Part shown: positions 23,501-31,279 of the stretch, one piece after another
Layout: every line of letters starts with the position of its first letter
Numbering within the stretch: position 1 is the first letter of the stretch
Source: Tenebrio molitor
Lineage: Eukaryota > Arthropoda > Insecta > Coleoptera > Tenebrionidae
DNA: 64,000 nt
Direction: 5' to 3'
Assembly: GCF_963966145.1 (NCBI RefSeq)
Contig: NC_091048.1
Location: forward strand, 1,054,001 to 1,118,000
Made by a program: the position numbers and the translations under genes
The notes under the pieces: generated by a model
Database searches by the model: none
The model's input: the letters and a program-made list of their open reading frames with translations, nothing else
Told to the model about the DNA's origin: nothing

Positions 23501-26500
23501 TTTTTTTAATTTTACGAAAACTTTTTGCTTTGGCAATTTTAAGAGTTGAATTTGGGCATTTTTTATTCTGGTTAGGCCCGAGAGCTTTAGCTCGAGGATT
23601 TAACCTTTGAATAAAAATGTTCAAAAATCAACGAGTAAAATTGAGTAAAGCAAAAATGTGAAAATTGGGAAATTTATCAGATATTAAAATTAGGTCGTGT
23701 TATTTTTGGCAAAGATTAATTCCCGAATACAAACTTTAAAGTTAAGTAATTATTTATTTATAATACAGTTATTAAAAACACAATTATTAAAAACAATTTG
23801 AGAATCTGACAGGAGTAGCATGGAATCTTTAATCACTTGACAGATGCCAGAGTAGTAGGACGTTTTTATCGCGATAAACAATTCTGATTGGATGAAAGCA
23901 AGCGCTCTGATTGGCTGAACACGCACGTTTGATGTATGTGGTAATTAATCTGCCTAATTAGTAATTACACTTCCTAATTTTGATTTATTCGATTTTGTTA
24001 CAAAAATACACAACTATCTAATTTCTAATTATTTCTTAAGTCTCTTAATTATAATTTGTGATTAAAATTCTTTAACATTATTATTATAAATTACAGTAAA
24101 ACGTAAAACGTAAAAATTAAGTAAAACGTGAAACGAGCATGAACGAACATTGTCGAGCAGCAACAATCATACAAAAACATAATAAATATCGGTTTCAGCA
24201 ATTTTTTTTTACTCTATTTTACCACTTAGTCTCTATTATATCATGAATAATTCATTCATTTTAACATTTAACGTTGTATACAGGGTGTCACTCGTCTGAT
24301 TCAACGAAAAGATTAGATTTTGTTGTTAAAAATTTAATGTAAAATTTGAAGGTATTTGAGCAGTTACATTTTGAAACAATTGATGAAAGATTGCCAAGCA
24401 ACATTTTGTACACCCTTTAAAGTCTGTCAAAATTGGGCGCGCTTTATTAGAAACGTCAAATTGTGTAAATTTATTGAAAATACTCTAAAAATTGAATACA
24501 ATAGTAGAAATTTCAATATTGTTGAAAAAGGAAACAATTTTTGCCTATGGAGAGTGTCGTAAGAACTTTAATGACACAATTCGTTTTCTCGTGGAACACT
24601 ATCCAAATGTAGGCTTTACAAAATCTAAGGTTAAGAGAGTCGTAATTTTATTTGAAGACACAGGAAGCGTACGTGAACTAAATTACCTTGCTAAAATATC
24701 CCGATCGTGTTTTAGTCCTTTATGGAAGAATTAAAGCATCCAGTATAATAAATTACGTCCAAATGTTGTCTTGAACTTTGTAAGTGTTTGTAAGGTTAGA
24801 AAGATAAACGTCAAATATGTCACCTGCGTTTGTGCGAAAAGGGGTGACCAAAATTCGGCAAAATTGTGCATTTGTTTCATACGCGTCTACGTTTTTTCAT
24901 CTGCGGCCACGTTTAACACAGTTTTTTTCTTTTTTCTTACAAACCAGACGTCTTTCAAGGACGAGTTTCTCCCTGCAGCATTTTTTATTGACGATCAATT
25001 TTTTGATGTAAATCTTCAGTGATTCAACATTTTAAAAAGGCATGTAAAAATTACGTTTTTAAGACTTGGGTAATTGCATTAATGAGAATTTATTCTTCAC
25101 CGTCTAAAATATCTGCATTTTAAATTTCACAAAAATCCGTTGGAAAATAACCGAGATATTAGGCTCGAAAGTCTTAGCTGAGACACCCTGTATATAAATA
25201 AAACTGGATGTCTGTCTATTATTTCAAAATTTAAACAAATTTTGAAAAATTTTAGATTACTTACACGATACAGTAGACATTTTAGCAGTTTTTAGAATGT
25301 TTTTTTGTCAGGTCAGTTTGAATCCACTTAACTCAAAAACTAACAGATCGATTTTCTTAAAAAAAAAAAAATGTTAGAATTACGAAATTTCTGATTGTGT
25401 TCTATTTCTTTGTTACTTTATTTGATCACAATATGACGTCAGAAAAGGGCACAGTAACGATAAATCTGTGTCGTATATGAGCCAGCTTCGCTTATTTTTG
25501 ATTCGTCGGTTTTGATCTACTAAGCACCGTGATAAGTATCCATACGTTTTCAGTTTTTTAAAATTGTAATCCTGAACGGCAGAAAAAATTCTTTATGGCT
25601 TAAGGGAGTGATTCTTAACGTGATCCGCGAATGACTGGGGGGCGTTATATCTTCAAAGAAGGTCGACGAAAGCTTAAAGAAGCGTCATGAGCTTTACATG
25701 AGTTTTACAATTTTGGATTTTAAATCTTGACTTAAGTTTAGTTGCCCCTCTCATTTAGGCACCCCTGGGCTACAGTTCATAGTTCATAAGAGGTTAAGAC
25801 GCCCCTCATTTATTTTAAAAGGAAAATAACGTCACAGTACTATACATTTAATGGCCGTAGGAAAATAATGTAATGAAAATGGGCCCAATCGTAAAAAAAA
25901 AATTGAGAAACGGTGGACTACAGGAAACACTACAACTCCTATTCCTTCTAATTTCTTAATTTTTACCTAATTTCATTTAATTTTTTATCAAGTTAACTAT
26001 GTTGATTAAATTAAATCGACTAAAATTTGTTTTCTTTTATAACGCTTCAGTACTCGATTGGGGACAGCTGAAGCACAGCTAGACAAATCTTTGAAGAAAC
26101 TTTCAACTAGAAATTCAGCTTGATATTGACATTGTCACATTCCTTAACTGTTTCATCGCGGAATTTGTCAACGGTCAATGCAATATCAATATAAGGCTGT
26201 GGTACATGTACTACTATGCTTTGAAAGTGTTAATATACGCGAGCAAAGCCGCAGGCAAAAGCTCATTTTAAATTTGAATTATTGCGAAAAGCTGCTACCA
26301 CTAAGTAAATTTTACATTCAGTAAACTAAATATTTGTGACAAATAATTTTGCTAAAGAATAAACTATTTTCATTATTGTTCGTGGAGCGGTTAGATCACG
26401 TAAAATTTAAGAGTAGCATAAATTATGAAAACTTTTGCGATGAAGCGAAAGCAAGAAATCACTTTCGTTATGTTATGTTGGAGCACAAACAGAAGCAAAA

Positions 26501-29500
26501 AACGCAAAAAGCTTATTCGAATATAACGAGTGAGCATACGCTGGCATAGAAAAGCTTGACTAGTGATAAATAATGCATAAAATGAGCACGAACGAACACG
26601 ATTCAGCAGCAGCCATCATATGAAAACAAAAAAATTCTTGGTTAATAATAATTAAAACAAATTAGATTAACACAAATTGACTGTCAAAACATTGGTCATG
26701 TTTGTTGGTGTTCAATCGTGCCCGATTCTGTTCAAATGTTAAAAATGTAAATATTCTTTCCAATTTTAAATATTATTATTATTATTACTGTCACGAGCAT
26801 CATTAATGTAATGTAACAACCAAAAAGTTAGAATCAATTATCACAAACAACCAGGATTAATAAACCAGACAAAATAAATTAAATCAAATTAAATAATGAA
26901 ATTCACAAATAAAGTTTCCCTCCAGCTCATTATAAATTACCTAATTAACGAAGTCTGTCGAAAAAGCGGCAAATTCTCATGTAAGTTTAGACCGTACTGT
27001 AATGTGTATTTTATTAATGTTTCAGCATTTGATTTGTGAATCGTAATAAGGGGTTAATGGCTCGGGCTCCAACAAAGATAGTATTTTCGATAATTACATT
27101 AAAATCTCACTGCAAGAAAAGCGTCCCTTCTTTTTAATTAGCCCCCATCACACAAAAACTAATAATTCATCGTTGAAAAAGTCAAAATAAACTTGATAAA
27201 TTAATAATTTGTTAAAGTGACGTTACGATAAATAATGCGACATAAGTTGACAATAAAAAGTCCGGGTCGACTGATTCCGTGAAAAGGGTTAAATAAAGCA
27301 ACCCCACGAATACGTTTAATTTACCCCATTTTAGGCGCGGAGGGTTGAATTATCCCTTTATCTGCACTCCGAAATTCACTGAAATGCACTGATTTCAACC
27401 CAGTTTTTTTGATTGACAGCAGAAATGAATCGTTTTATTATTGCCAGGGTAGAAAACGGTTTTTAAAACGTAATTCCACGCTTTTTAAATAGTTTAATAA
27501 CTATCACGTGATAATTGGTCGACGGAACGATCCGATCGTGGCCGTAACTACTCTGATATTTGCGATTATTTATTTTTAATGCGAAAACAAAGGATTGCAT
27601 TTTGCCCGGCGCATCCACCATTTTTCGTAGCACTCCGGCCGCATCCGGAAATTATTCAGGAACCGGATCGTGTCCGGCGCTGGCCATCTCGCGTCGTCCT
27701 TAAATTAAAAGAGAAGGACGCACTCCTTGTGTACATCTTGGCCGTAAAACTCCGCCCTGGTGGGTCGATTAGCCTATCCCGGATAACGGGTGGAGACTCT
27801 GTGGAAAAATGTTTTTTTCCGAAAAAAGAAACCGCAGCCGTGAATGGAGGGCGATGCGGGTGCGCGCGGACTCGGTCACCGCACCTGCGAACTGCGCCCG
27901 CCGCCAACGCACCACCCCCGGTTGGCGGACGGAGGCCGCGCTTTTCCACCCGGAATCGATCACGTTTCTTAAATCAGGTGGCGAGAGAGGAGAAAAAAAA
28001 ATCCGCTTTCGGCCATCATTGGCGATGTGTTGGTAATTATTTATGTTTTAAAAGGGTTGGAAGAGAGGGGGCGGGCGAGGGGCGGGTAGTAAGGAGACTG
28101 TTCGGAACCGAGTCACGTCGCTGTCGCTGACATGCCAGCTTATAACTTGTATCAAGTAAACCCATAATACTACTTGCGTCTTTAGATGGCGCCAGAGAGC
28201 CAGGTGACAGCTACGTGCCAAGAGAATTTCCGGGGCCCAATTAGAACTTTAAGGGACTTACGGGGAGAGATCATTAAGTTTCGGGGGGTAATTTATTATT
28301 AGGCGGATGTTGTACGGAATCATCGTCGAAGAGGGGGACACCGTGTGTGGACAAGGTCGTAAAACTGAGAGCCAAGAAATTGAGAGTGATGACATCTATA
28401 AACAAAGTTCCGTACTAAGATATCACCGGAAAACACTAATAACTTGATGGCCGGGATTCACATAGTCGGAAGACCTTGAATCTAAGACTCTGGGATCCAT
28501 TTTATGTCCTTTAAGTTTCACGTGGTCACTGCAAATCTTGAGAGACTTTTCTCTCTGTTTTGGACGTCTTTATTTAAGGACATATGCCACATTTCGACGT
28601 TAATAATAATTGTAGTACACACCCATTTTACGTTTATTATTTAACAACTTTGCTGCGACCTCTTCAATCTTCGTCTTGACACTTTTTTATGGCTTTATCC
28701 AAATCACTTTTACTGTCATTAGTTAAAGTACCACTTGAAGCGTTATTCTATTTGTGCAACATATTTTTTTTTTGATCCAGACAAAATTATAAAATATAAC
28801 CGCAAATCGTTTCGCTATTTTGTCATGTCTAACTGCGATCTCTGTTATTTTACGAGAGTCTACCAGTAAGCATTTTATTTATTAAAATGTGTTTACTAGT
28901 TTCAATTTTAGAATATTTACCTGTTTATTTTTTAAACAAACAAAATAATTAAAAAACAGTAGATTAGGAATCGATAATTATCACTTTTAAATATGCATCG
29001 CAAGATAGAAGGCTGCGTTCGTGTACCACTTCTTGGTCCTTGTGGAGGACTCCGGGTGAAAGAATGAAAGACTCACCCCTGCCCATGCTGTTGGGGGAGA
29101 GGGTGCCCGTCGGCGTGACCATCTTGGGCTCGTTGGCGACGGCCGCCACGCTCGGCACCCCCTCCCTGGCCACCTCCTGGAGTGCGTTGGCGGCCCTCGA
29201 ACCGGCCGCCGCCGGCTGCAGGATCGTATACTGCTTGCTAACGTCTTCCGGCGACTTTTCCACCTCTTTGACCTGTCCCACCGCCTTAGTTTTATCGTCG
29301 GCGGCGATCGGGTAACCGACAAATGTCGCCTCTGCCGGCAAAGGACCTAAATTCGACAAAGTCGTGTTTTTGGCAGCTCGTGGCGGTGGACGAAAAGCGG
29401 ATGTTGTGGGAAAAACGGGAGAATATTTACCCGATTTGGCGTCATCGCAGTCGCCTTTCTTATCTTTCTTATCGTCGTTCTTTTCGGCAGCCGACTCGGA

Positions 29501-30128
29501 CATGTCGATCTCTAGCTCGTTGGAGGAGTCGTCCACCAACTCGTTAAAGTCGGGCGGTTCGTATTGGGAGGTCTCGTGCTTAATCTTAACCTTCACCTCG
29601 TCCTCATGTTTGACGCGAGCTTTCCCCCTCAGTTCTTCCTCCTCGTGCTGCTCCCGCAGCGTGATCACGTCCTTCAGGGAGCAGACGTCGTTGCTGCCGT
29701 TCGACGACGACGACGGCGACAGCTTGACGCTCTTCTTCTCGTCGAAGAGGTTTTCGAAGGCGGGCGACTCCTCCTGCTTCTTCTGGTAGGAGGAGCCGCG
29801 CGGGCCCGGCCAACTGCCCGACAGGTTCTTGAGAGCCGCTTCCGTTTCGCGGATCAGCGTCTCGTCGGCGACGCTCTCGTCGGTCGGCGTGTTGGGCAGC
29901 AGCTTTTGGCATTTCTTGACGGGACTGGTTGTCGACGAAGCGGGCAAGACGCGCTTCTTTTGAGGTAGAATCAGTGATTTTGTTGTCTGGTCGAGGTCTT
30001 CAGTCTTTTTGCGGCGCTTTTCGTCGGTCGGGTCCAGCGTTTTCGGGAAGATCTTCGACACGGTGGCCATGTTCGGGTCGTCGAGTTTGCGCTTCTTCAG
30101 CTGCGGTAGACCGAAAGGACGATTGGCT
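11251..30128 (-). CDS. MYT1-like: MYT1/ST18-family C2HC zinc-finger transcription factor, 14 exons, 5' end missing
   Basis: A nuclear DNA-binding regulator of the myelin transcription factor 1 family, which in animals controls neuronal differentiation, largely by repression. Exons join (minus strand) 30128-29077, 22982-22910, 22843-22803, 22310-22116, 21829-20965, 20910-20530, 20144-19891, 19827-19587, 19509-19378, 18822-18628, 18549-18487, 13727-13459, 12968-12817 and 11520-11251. Phases agree at every junction and total 4183 nt. Six fingers of the form CPxPGC-x4-GH-x7-H-x5-C can be read. They are followed by a coiled coil and a C-terminal helical domain close to vertebrate MYT1 proteins. 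Finger sequences such as CPTPGCDGSGHVTGNY and the spacer MRVLE...AAVAAATAMKFEGV are near-identical to the family, so the assignment is firm. The first exon starts with the last base of a split codon, so upstream exons exist. Expression cannot be judged. Exon borders are my reading and untested by transcripts. Confidence 0.93.
11521..12816 (-). other. MYT1-like intron between exons 14 and 13, with a hairpin
   Basis: 1.3-kb intron, AT-rich. The only structure seen is the palindrome at 12349-12434. No further exon or repeat was recognised. Confidence 0.7.
12349..12434. repeat. Palindrome with CTCG apex
   Basis: Arms of about 27 nt (TAATGGCTATTACTCACTCG and its inverse TGAGTAATAGCCATCATTA) enclose an apex CTCGCCTTCGGCTCG at 12383-12397. 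Likely a remnant of an inverted-repeat element. Confidence 0.7.
12817..12968 (-). CDS. MYT1-like: MYT1-like exon 13: coiled coil
   Basis: 152-nt exon, acceptor TTTTTGTAG, donor GAAAAG|GTAAAG. Heptad-like spacing of Leu, Ile and Met (LEAEITELQRENARVESQMI...) marks a coiled coil. In this family a coiled coil follows the last finger and is thought to mediate dimerisation or corepressor contact. The exon ends on a complete codon. Confidence 0.88.
13459..13727 (-). CDS. MYT1-like: MYT1-like exon 12: end of zinc finger 5 and intact zinc finger 6
   Basis: 269-nt exon, acceptor TGATTTTGCAG, donor ACACAG|GTCAGT. It opens SASGCPIANRNKMRVLE, completing finger 5. It continues through the highly conserved HKAAVAAATAMKFEGV spacer into finger 6 (NCPTPGCDGTGHINGSFLTH, RSLSGCPVAG). 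Spacer and finger are near-identical to vertebrate MYT1 family members, the strongest single piece of evidence for the family call. Confidence 0.94.
13833..14098. mobile_element. MITE, TA-flanked, in MYT1-like intron
   Basis: 266 bp with terminal inverted repeats of about 28 bp: TATAGTAGGCCCAGAAATAT at the left and its inverse ATATTTCTGGGTCTACTATA at the right. No coding capacity. Probably a non-autonomous DNA transposon. Confidence 0.8.
15632..15950. mobile_element. MITE with arms of about 130 bp
   Basis: The element body is 15634-15948, flanked by TA on both sides. It starts CAGTATGTCCCCGGATTGAG and ends with the inverse CTCAATCCGGGAACATACTG. The arms stay complementary for about 130 nt, so most of the element can fold into a hairpin. 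No protein is encoded. Confidence 0.82.
16290..16600 (+). repeat. Dispersed repeat, copy 1, with ~33-bp tandem units
   Basis: Matches 51440-51790 in inverse orientation, and part of 54480-54585. It contains ACTAGTTATGAAAGTCATAC, a TTTGGTCTAAAAG block, CATCTCCAAAGAGATGGAAT, then three degenerate units of about 33 nt (TGCTACTTTCACTACGATTT type). This copy lacks the CTCG-apex module present in the other two copies. Confidence 0.75.
16720..17641. mobile_element. Large foldback element with Tc1-like ends
   Basis: 918 bp between TA dinucleotides, starting CAGTGAGCGGCAAAAGTATG and ending with the exact inverse. The arms are about 350 nt each and complementary nearly throughout, leaving a centre of roughly 200 nt. 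Ends of the CAGTG...GGCAAAAGTATGGA type are typical of Tc1/mariner elements. The reading frames inside are by-products of the arms and no transposase is recognisable. Confidence 0.85.
18487..18549 (-). CDS. MYT1-like: MYT1-like exon 11: zinc finger 5, first part
   Basis: 63-nt exon, acceptor ACGCTGTCAG, donor AGAAG|GTAATT. It reads RCPIPGCDGSGHATGKFLSH and ends in the split Ser codon, as fingers 1 and 3 do. It lies 78 nt below exon 10, but the next intron is 4.8 kb. Confidence 0.88.
18628..18822 (-). CDS. MYT1-like: MYT1-like exon 10: end of zinc finger 3 and intact zinc finger 4
   Basis: 195-nt exon, acceptor GCCGTTTCCAG, donor CTTAG|GTAGGT. It opens with C-LSGCPRADRSQ, completing finger 3. 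It then carries all of finger 4 (ELKCPTPGCDGSGHVTGNYS, SHRSLSGCPRANK) and a basic tail. Confidence 0.92.
   Translation of the reverse strand, partial: PLRLSQSGPQPDPGPLPGTEMSDTGMRRLRSRHRKLLVAPEPVGMSEGQQTEEQAARRTGQRAP
19378..19509 (-). CDS. MYT1-like: MYT1-like exon 9: zinc finger 3, first part, ending in a GC donor
   Basis: 132-nt exon behind acceptor TTTGGTGGCAG. It ends with CPTISCDGMGHVSGNYATHR and then AG of the split Ser codon. Finger 3 is slightly off consensus: CPTISC instead of CPTPGC. The only donor that joins to the next exon is AGAAG|GCAAGC, a GC rather than GT donor that fits the known GC-donor consensus. Confidence 0.85.
19587..19827 (-). CDS. MYT1-like: MYT1-like exon 8: Tyr/Gly/Pro-rich linker
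   Basis: 241-nt exon, acceptor GCGTGTTCAG, donor GCCAG|GTGAGT. About 80 residues dominated by Tyr, Gly, Pro and Ser (SNPYTPYPTSGYSCAGGYPG). It looks disordered. A 63-nt intron separates it from exon 7. Confidence 0.85.
19891..20144 (-). CDS. MYT1-like: MYT1-like exon 7: linker with DFS motifs
   Basis: 254-nt exon, donor GCCG|GTAAGT. The acceptor is a tandem TTAG-CAG, so the exon can start at 20144 or 20141, both in frame. It encodes a Pro/Gly/Ser-rich linker with PVDFST and PVNFSG, close variants of the DLS motifs in exon 6. Confidence 0.83.
20530..20910 (-). CDS. MYT1-like: MYT1-like exon 6: DLS-motif region
   Basis: 381-nt exon, acceptor TTTTGTCGCAG, donor CACAG|GTATAT. It reads RPMYQYDTSGGPPLPLGF at its start. 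Short hydrophobic-Asp/Asn-Leu-Ser motifs recur: INLSVK, VIDLST and TLDLSV. The stretch between is Ser/Pro/Gly-rich. The 54-nt intron to exon 5 is one of the shortest in the gene. Confidence 0.85.
20965..21829 (-). CDS. MYT1-like: MYT1-like exon 5: low-complexity central region
   Basis: 865-nt exon, acceptor CGTTTGTAG, donor CCCAG|GTGAAA. It encodes about 288 residues rich in Ser, Pro, His, Gln, Met and Tyr, for example PHQLHHLGPHQNPQSNYP. No folded domain is evident. It contains repeated IPKTEM/VPKTEM motifs and, near the end, a SUMO-type MKSE. This position, between finger pair 1-2 and the later fingers, is where vertebrate relatives carry the less conserved MYT1 domain. Confidence 0.88.
22116..22310 (-). 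CDS. MYT1-like: MYT1-like exon 4: intact zinc finger 2
   Basis: 195-nt exon, acceptor TTCTGGTGCAG, donor TTCG|GTGAGT. Finger 2 is whole (LKCPTPGCNGRGHVSSNRNS, then HRSLSGCPIAAANK). The NSNRNSHR-type sequence is diagnostic of MYT1 proteins. It is followed by a short basic linker ending HTPAFG. Confidence 0.92.
22803..22843 (-). CDS. MYT1-like: MYT1-like exon 3: 41-nt microexon completing zinc finger 1
   Basis: Microexon between acceptor ATCAATATAG and donor GAAA|GTAAGT. It supplies LSGCPRKDKVTPE, including the last zinc-binding Cys of finger 1. It lies only 66 nt from exon 2. Both flanking phases fit (AG|T before, A|TC after). Because 41 is not a multiple of three, skipping it would both break finger 1 and shift the frame. 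Confidence 0.85.
22910..22982 (-). CDS. MYT1-like: MYT1-like exon 2: zinc finger 1, first part
   Basis: 73-nt exon behind acceptor AATTTTCCAG and ending CGAAG|GTAAAT. It reads GSKCPTPGCTGQGHVTGLYSHHR and breaks inside the Ser codon (AG|T) of the finger's SLSGCP tail. It carries the first two Cys and both His candidates of finger 1; the last Cys lies in the next exon. Confidence 0.9.
24278..25193 (+). mobile_element. Decayed DNA transposon with DUF4817-type transposase N-terminus
   Basis: Bounded by TATACAGGGTGTC at the left and GACACCCTGTATA at the right, short inverted ends. Inside, 24510-24710 encodes a DUF4817-like helix-turn-helix (see the separate entry). No catalytic DDE core follows, so this is an internally deleted, non-autonomous copy. 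Confidence 0.6.
24510..24710 (+). pseudogene. Transposase N-terminal helix-turn-helix fragment (DUF4817-like)
   Basis: The frame gives ETIFAYGECRKNFNDTIRFL, then VEHYPNVGF and FEDTGSVRE. This matches the pattern YGE-x-n-AxRLYxERYP...RLRETGSF of the DUF4817 domain found at the N-terminus of many insect DDE transposases, by my memory of the family. It is followed by stops. The fragment is too short to be active. Confidence 0.55.
27579..28140. other. GC-rich island in the MYT1-like intron
   Basis: A CpG-dense block in an AT-rich intron. An open frame of 183 codons runs through it on the plus strand but shows only Arg/Pro/Ala-rich composition and no known domain, as expected of GC-rich noncoding DNA. 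It could be an enhancer or an alternative promoter of the MYT1-like gene. No core promoter motif was convincing. Confidence 0.35.
29077..30128 (-). CDS. MYT1-like: MYT1-like exon 1 (first visible): charged N-terminal region
   Basis: 1052-nt exon. The acceptor is TTTTTTGCAG just above 30128 and the donor GGG|GTGAGT follows 29077. It encodes about 350 residues rich in Lys, Glu, Asp and Ser. Basic clusters that look like nuclear localisation signals are LKKRKLDD, EKRRKKTED and PQKKRVLP. A Lys/Glu block in the middle holds VKHE and IKHE, both fitting the SUMO consensus (hydrophobic-Lys-x-Glu). A Ser-rich run (LSPSSSSNGS) and an Asp/Glu stretch (SNELEIDMSES) follow. Such acidic N-terminal regions are typical of the family. 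The first internal Met codon is at 30070, but the acceptor and open upstream frame argue that translation starts in an earlier exon. The last codon is split G|AA with the finger-1 exon. Confidence 0.85.
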
Positions 30129-31275
30129 CTGCAAAAAAGTATTACACTCAAAAAGTGTCACCATTAAATTCTTCTGAACAAGCAATTTTTTTTTTCTTGT
30201 ATGAAAGAGGGATTAATGATTTTTTTCTCCGGTAAATGTGTTATTTCTATAGATGAAAACTTTTAGAATACAGTTTTTCGAAATTCTTGTTCAGAATTTT
30301 AACTAAACGCTGTTTTCAGACTACAATTATACTGACGTTTGAACAATAATTTTACTCAAAAGGTTGGATGACTAATTATTTTTCTATTCAGAAAAACTAT
30401 CTAAGAGAAATAGATTGAAACTTTGGCAGAATATCATTATTACAATGTCAGTAACCTAATAACGATAAAGTAAATTAGTACTGTACAAACATTTCGTATT
30501 TCAATTTGCTTGTGGCAAAATTATTGAATCTTTCAGCAACAATTTCGACACAAATGTAACACAGAAAAATTTAATTAGACGGAATTTATTTAACGAAAGA
30601 TTTAAATTTTGTCAGTGATAATAATCGTTATTACAAATCGAAATTTAATGAATATAAAATTAAAAATAAAAGCCATTTTGCGTCATTTTATTATTCATGA
30701 AATCATAAAAAGTTCGGAAAATAATTTGGTTATTTTCAAGTAATTTCAAATACGGTTATTATTATTACCACCAATACATATTGTCAAAAAATATTCTACA
30801 TGGAGAATTTGTTAAATTTGACCATAATTCGAGAAGTTTCACAGTATTTATTTGCCACTTTGTGATTACATTTCATTTCTAGTCTAAATTATAAATAATT
30901 GCAAAGCGCTGTTGAGACAGAGGCTTTTTCTTTTGTAATTTATTAAAGATAAAAAATTTCAAAAATAGTTTCACTTTTTTTACGAATTGTACTAAATGGC
31001 AAAAAAAAATGACAAACAATTCATTCATTCTGTTTCACAATTTATTTTAATACGTATAATGTAGAAAGAAATGCATATAATTAACTTTTTGTACAACCGT
31101 ACGCGAAACGAGCATTTCGCGTACCTAAAACAGGCCGCGAAATCCAATTTCGCGGCCGTTGCTTTTAACGAAGACCGTTGAATTAAACGTCATTTTATAC
31201 AAATCAGAGTTTCCATATAAGACTGGCGTTTATATTTTTCGTGTACGAAATTAGAAACCGCAGAATTTATAATAC
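30129..31275. other. Gene-free stretch above the MYT1-like exon 1
   Basis: AT-rich sequence that is probably intron of the MYT1-like gene, because exon 1 opens with a splice acceptor. From about 31087 it becomes the left half of an older repeat interrupted by the LTR element. That half carries the palindromes GTACGCGAAACGAGCATTTC (continuing GCGTAC) and GGCCGCGAAATCC-AATTTCGCGGCC. Confidence 0.5.
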
Positions 31276-31279
31276 GTAC

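Larger units (their letters stand above)
22983..29076 (-). other. 6.1-kb MYT1-like intron between exons 2 and 1
   Basis: Holds a transposon derivative at 24278-25193, a pair of diverged repeats of about 55 nt (24127-24185 and 26577-26640, sharing GAGCA-GAACGAACA), and a GC-rich block at about 27580-28140. The rest is AT-rich with nothing recognised. Confidence 0.65.

Noticed and set aside
25605..25915. Possible hAT-type element (GTGATTCTTAACGTG... and ...GAGAAACGGTGGAC)
   Set aside because: The ends are only loosely inverse and no 8-bp target duplication could be found.
27579..28130. 183-codon frame in the GC-rich island
   Set aside because: Composition is Arg/Pro/Ala-rich with no domain. 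Stops are rare in GC-rich DNA by chance and frames overlap on both strands.
29323..29968. Long frames on the plus strand opposite MYT1-like exon 1
   Set aside because: Antisense shadows of a Glu/Lys/Ser-rich coding exon.
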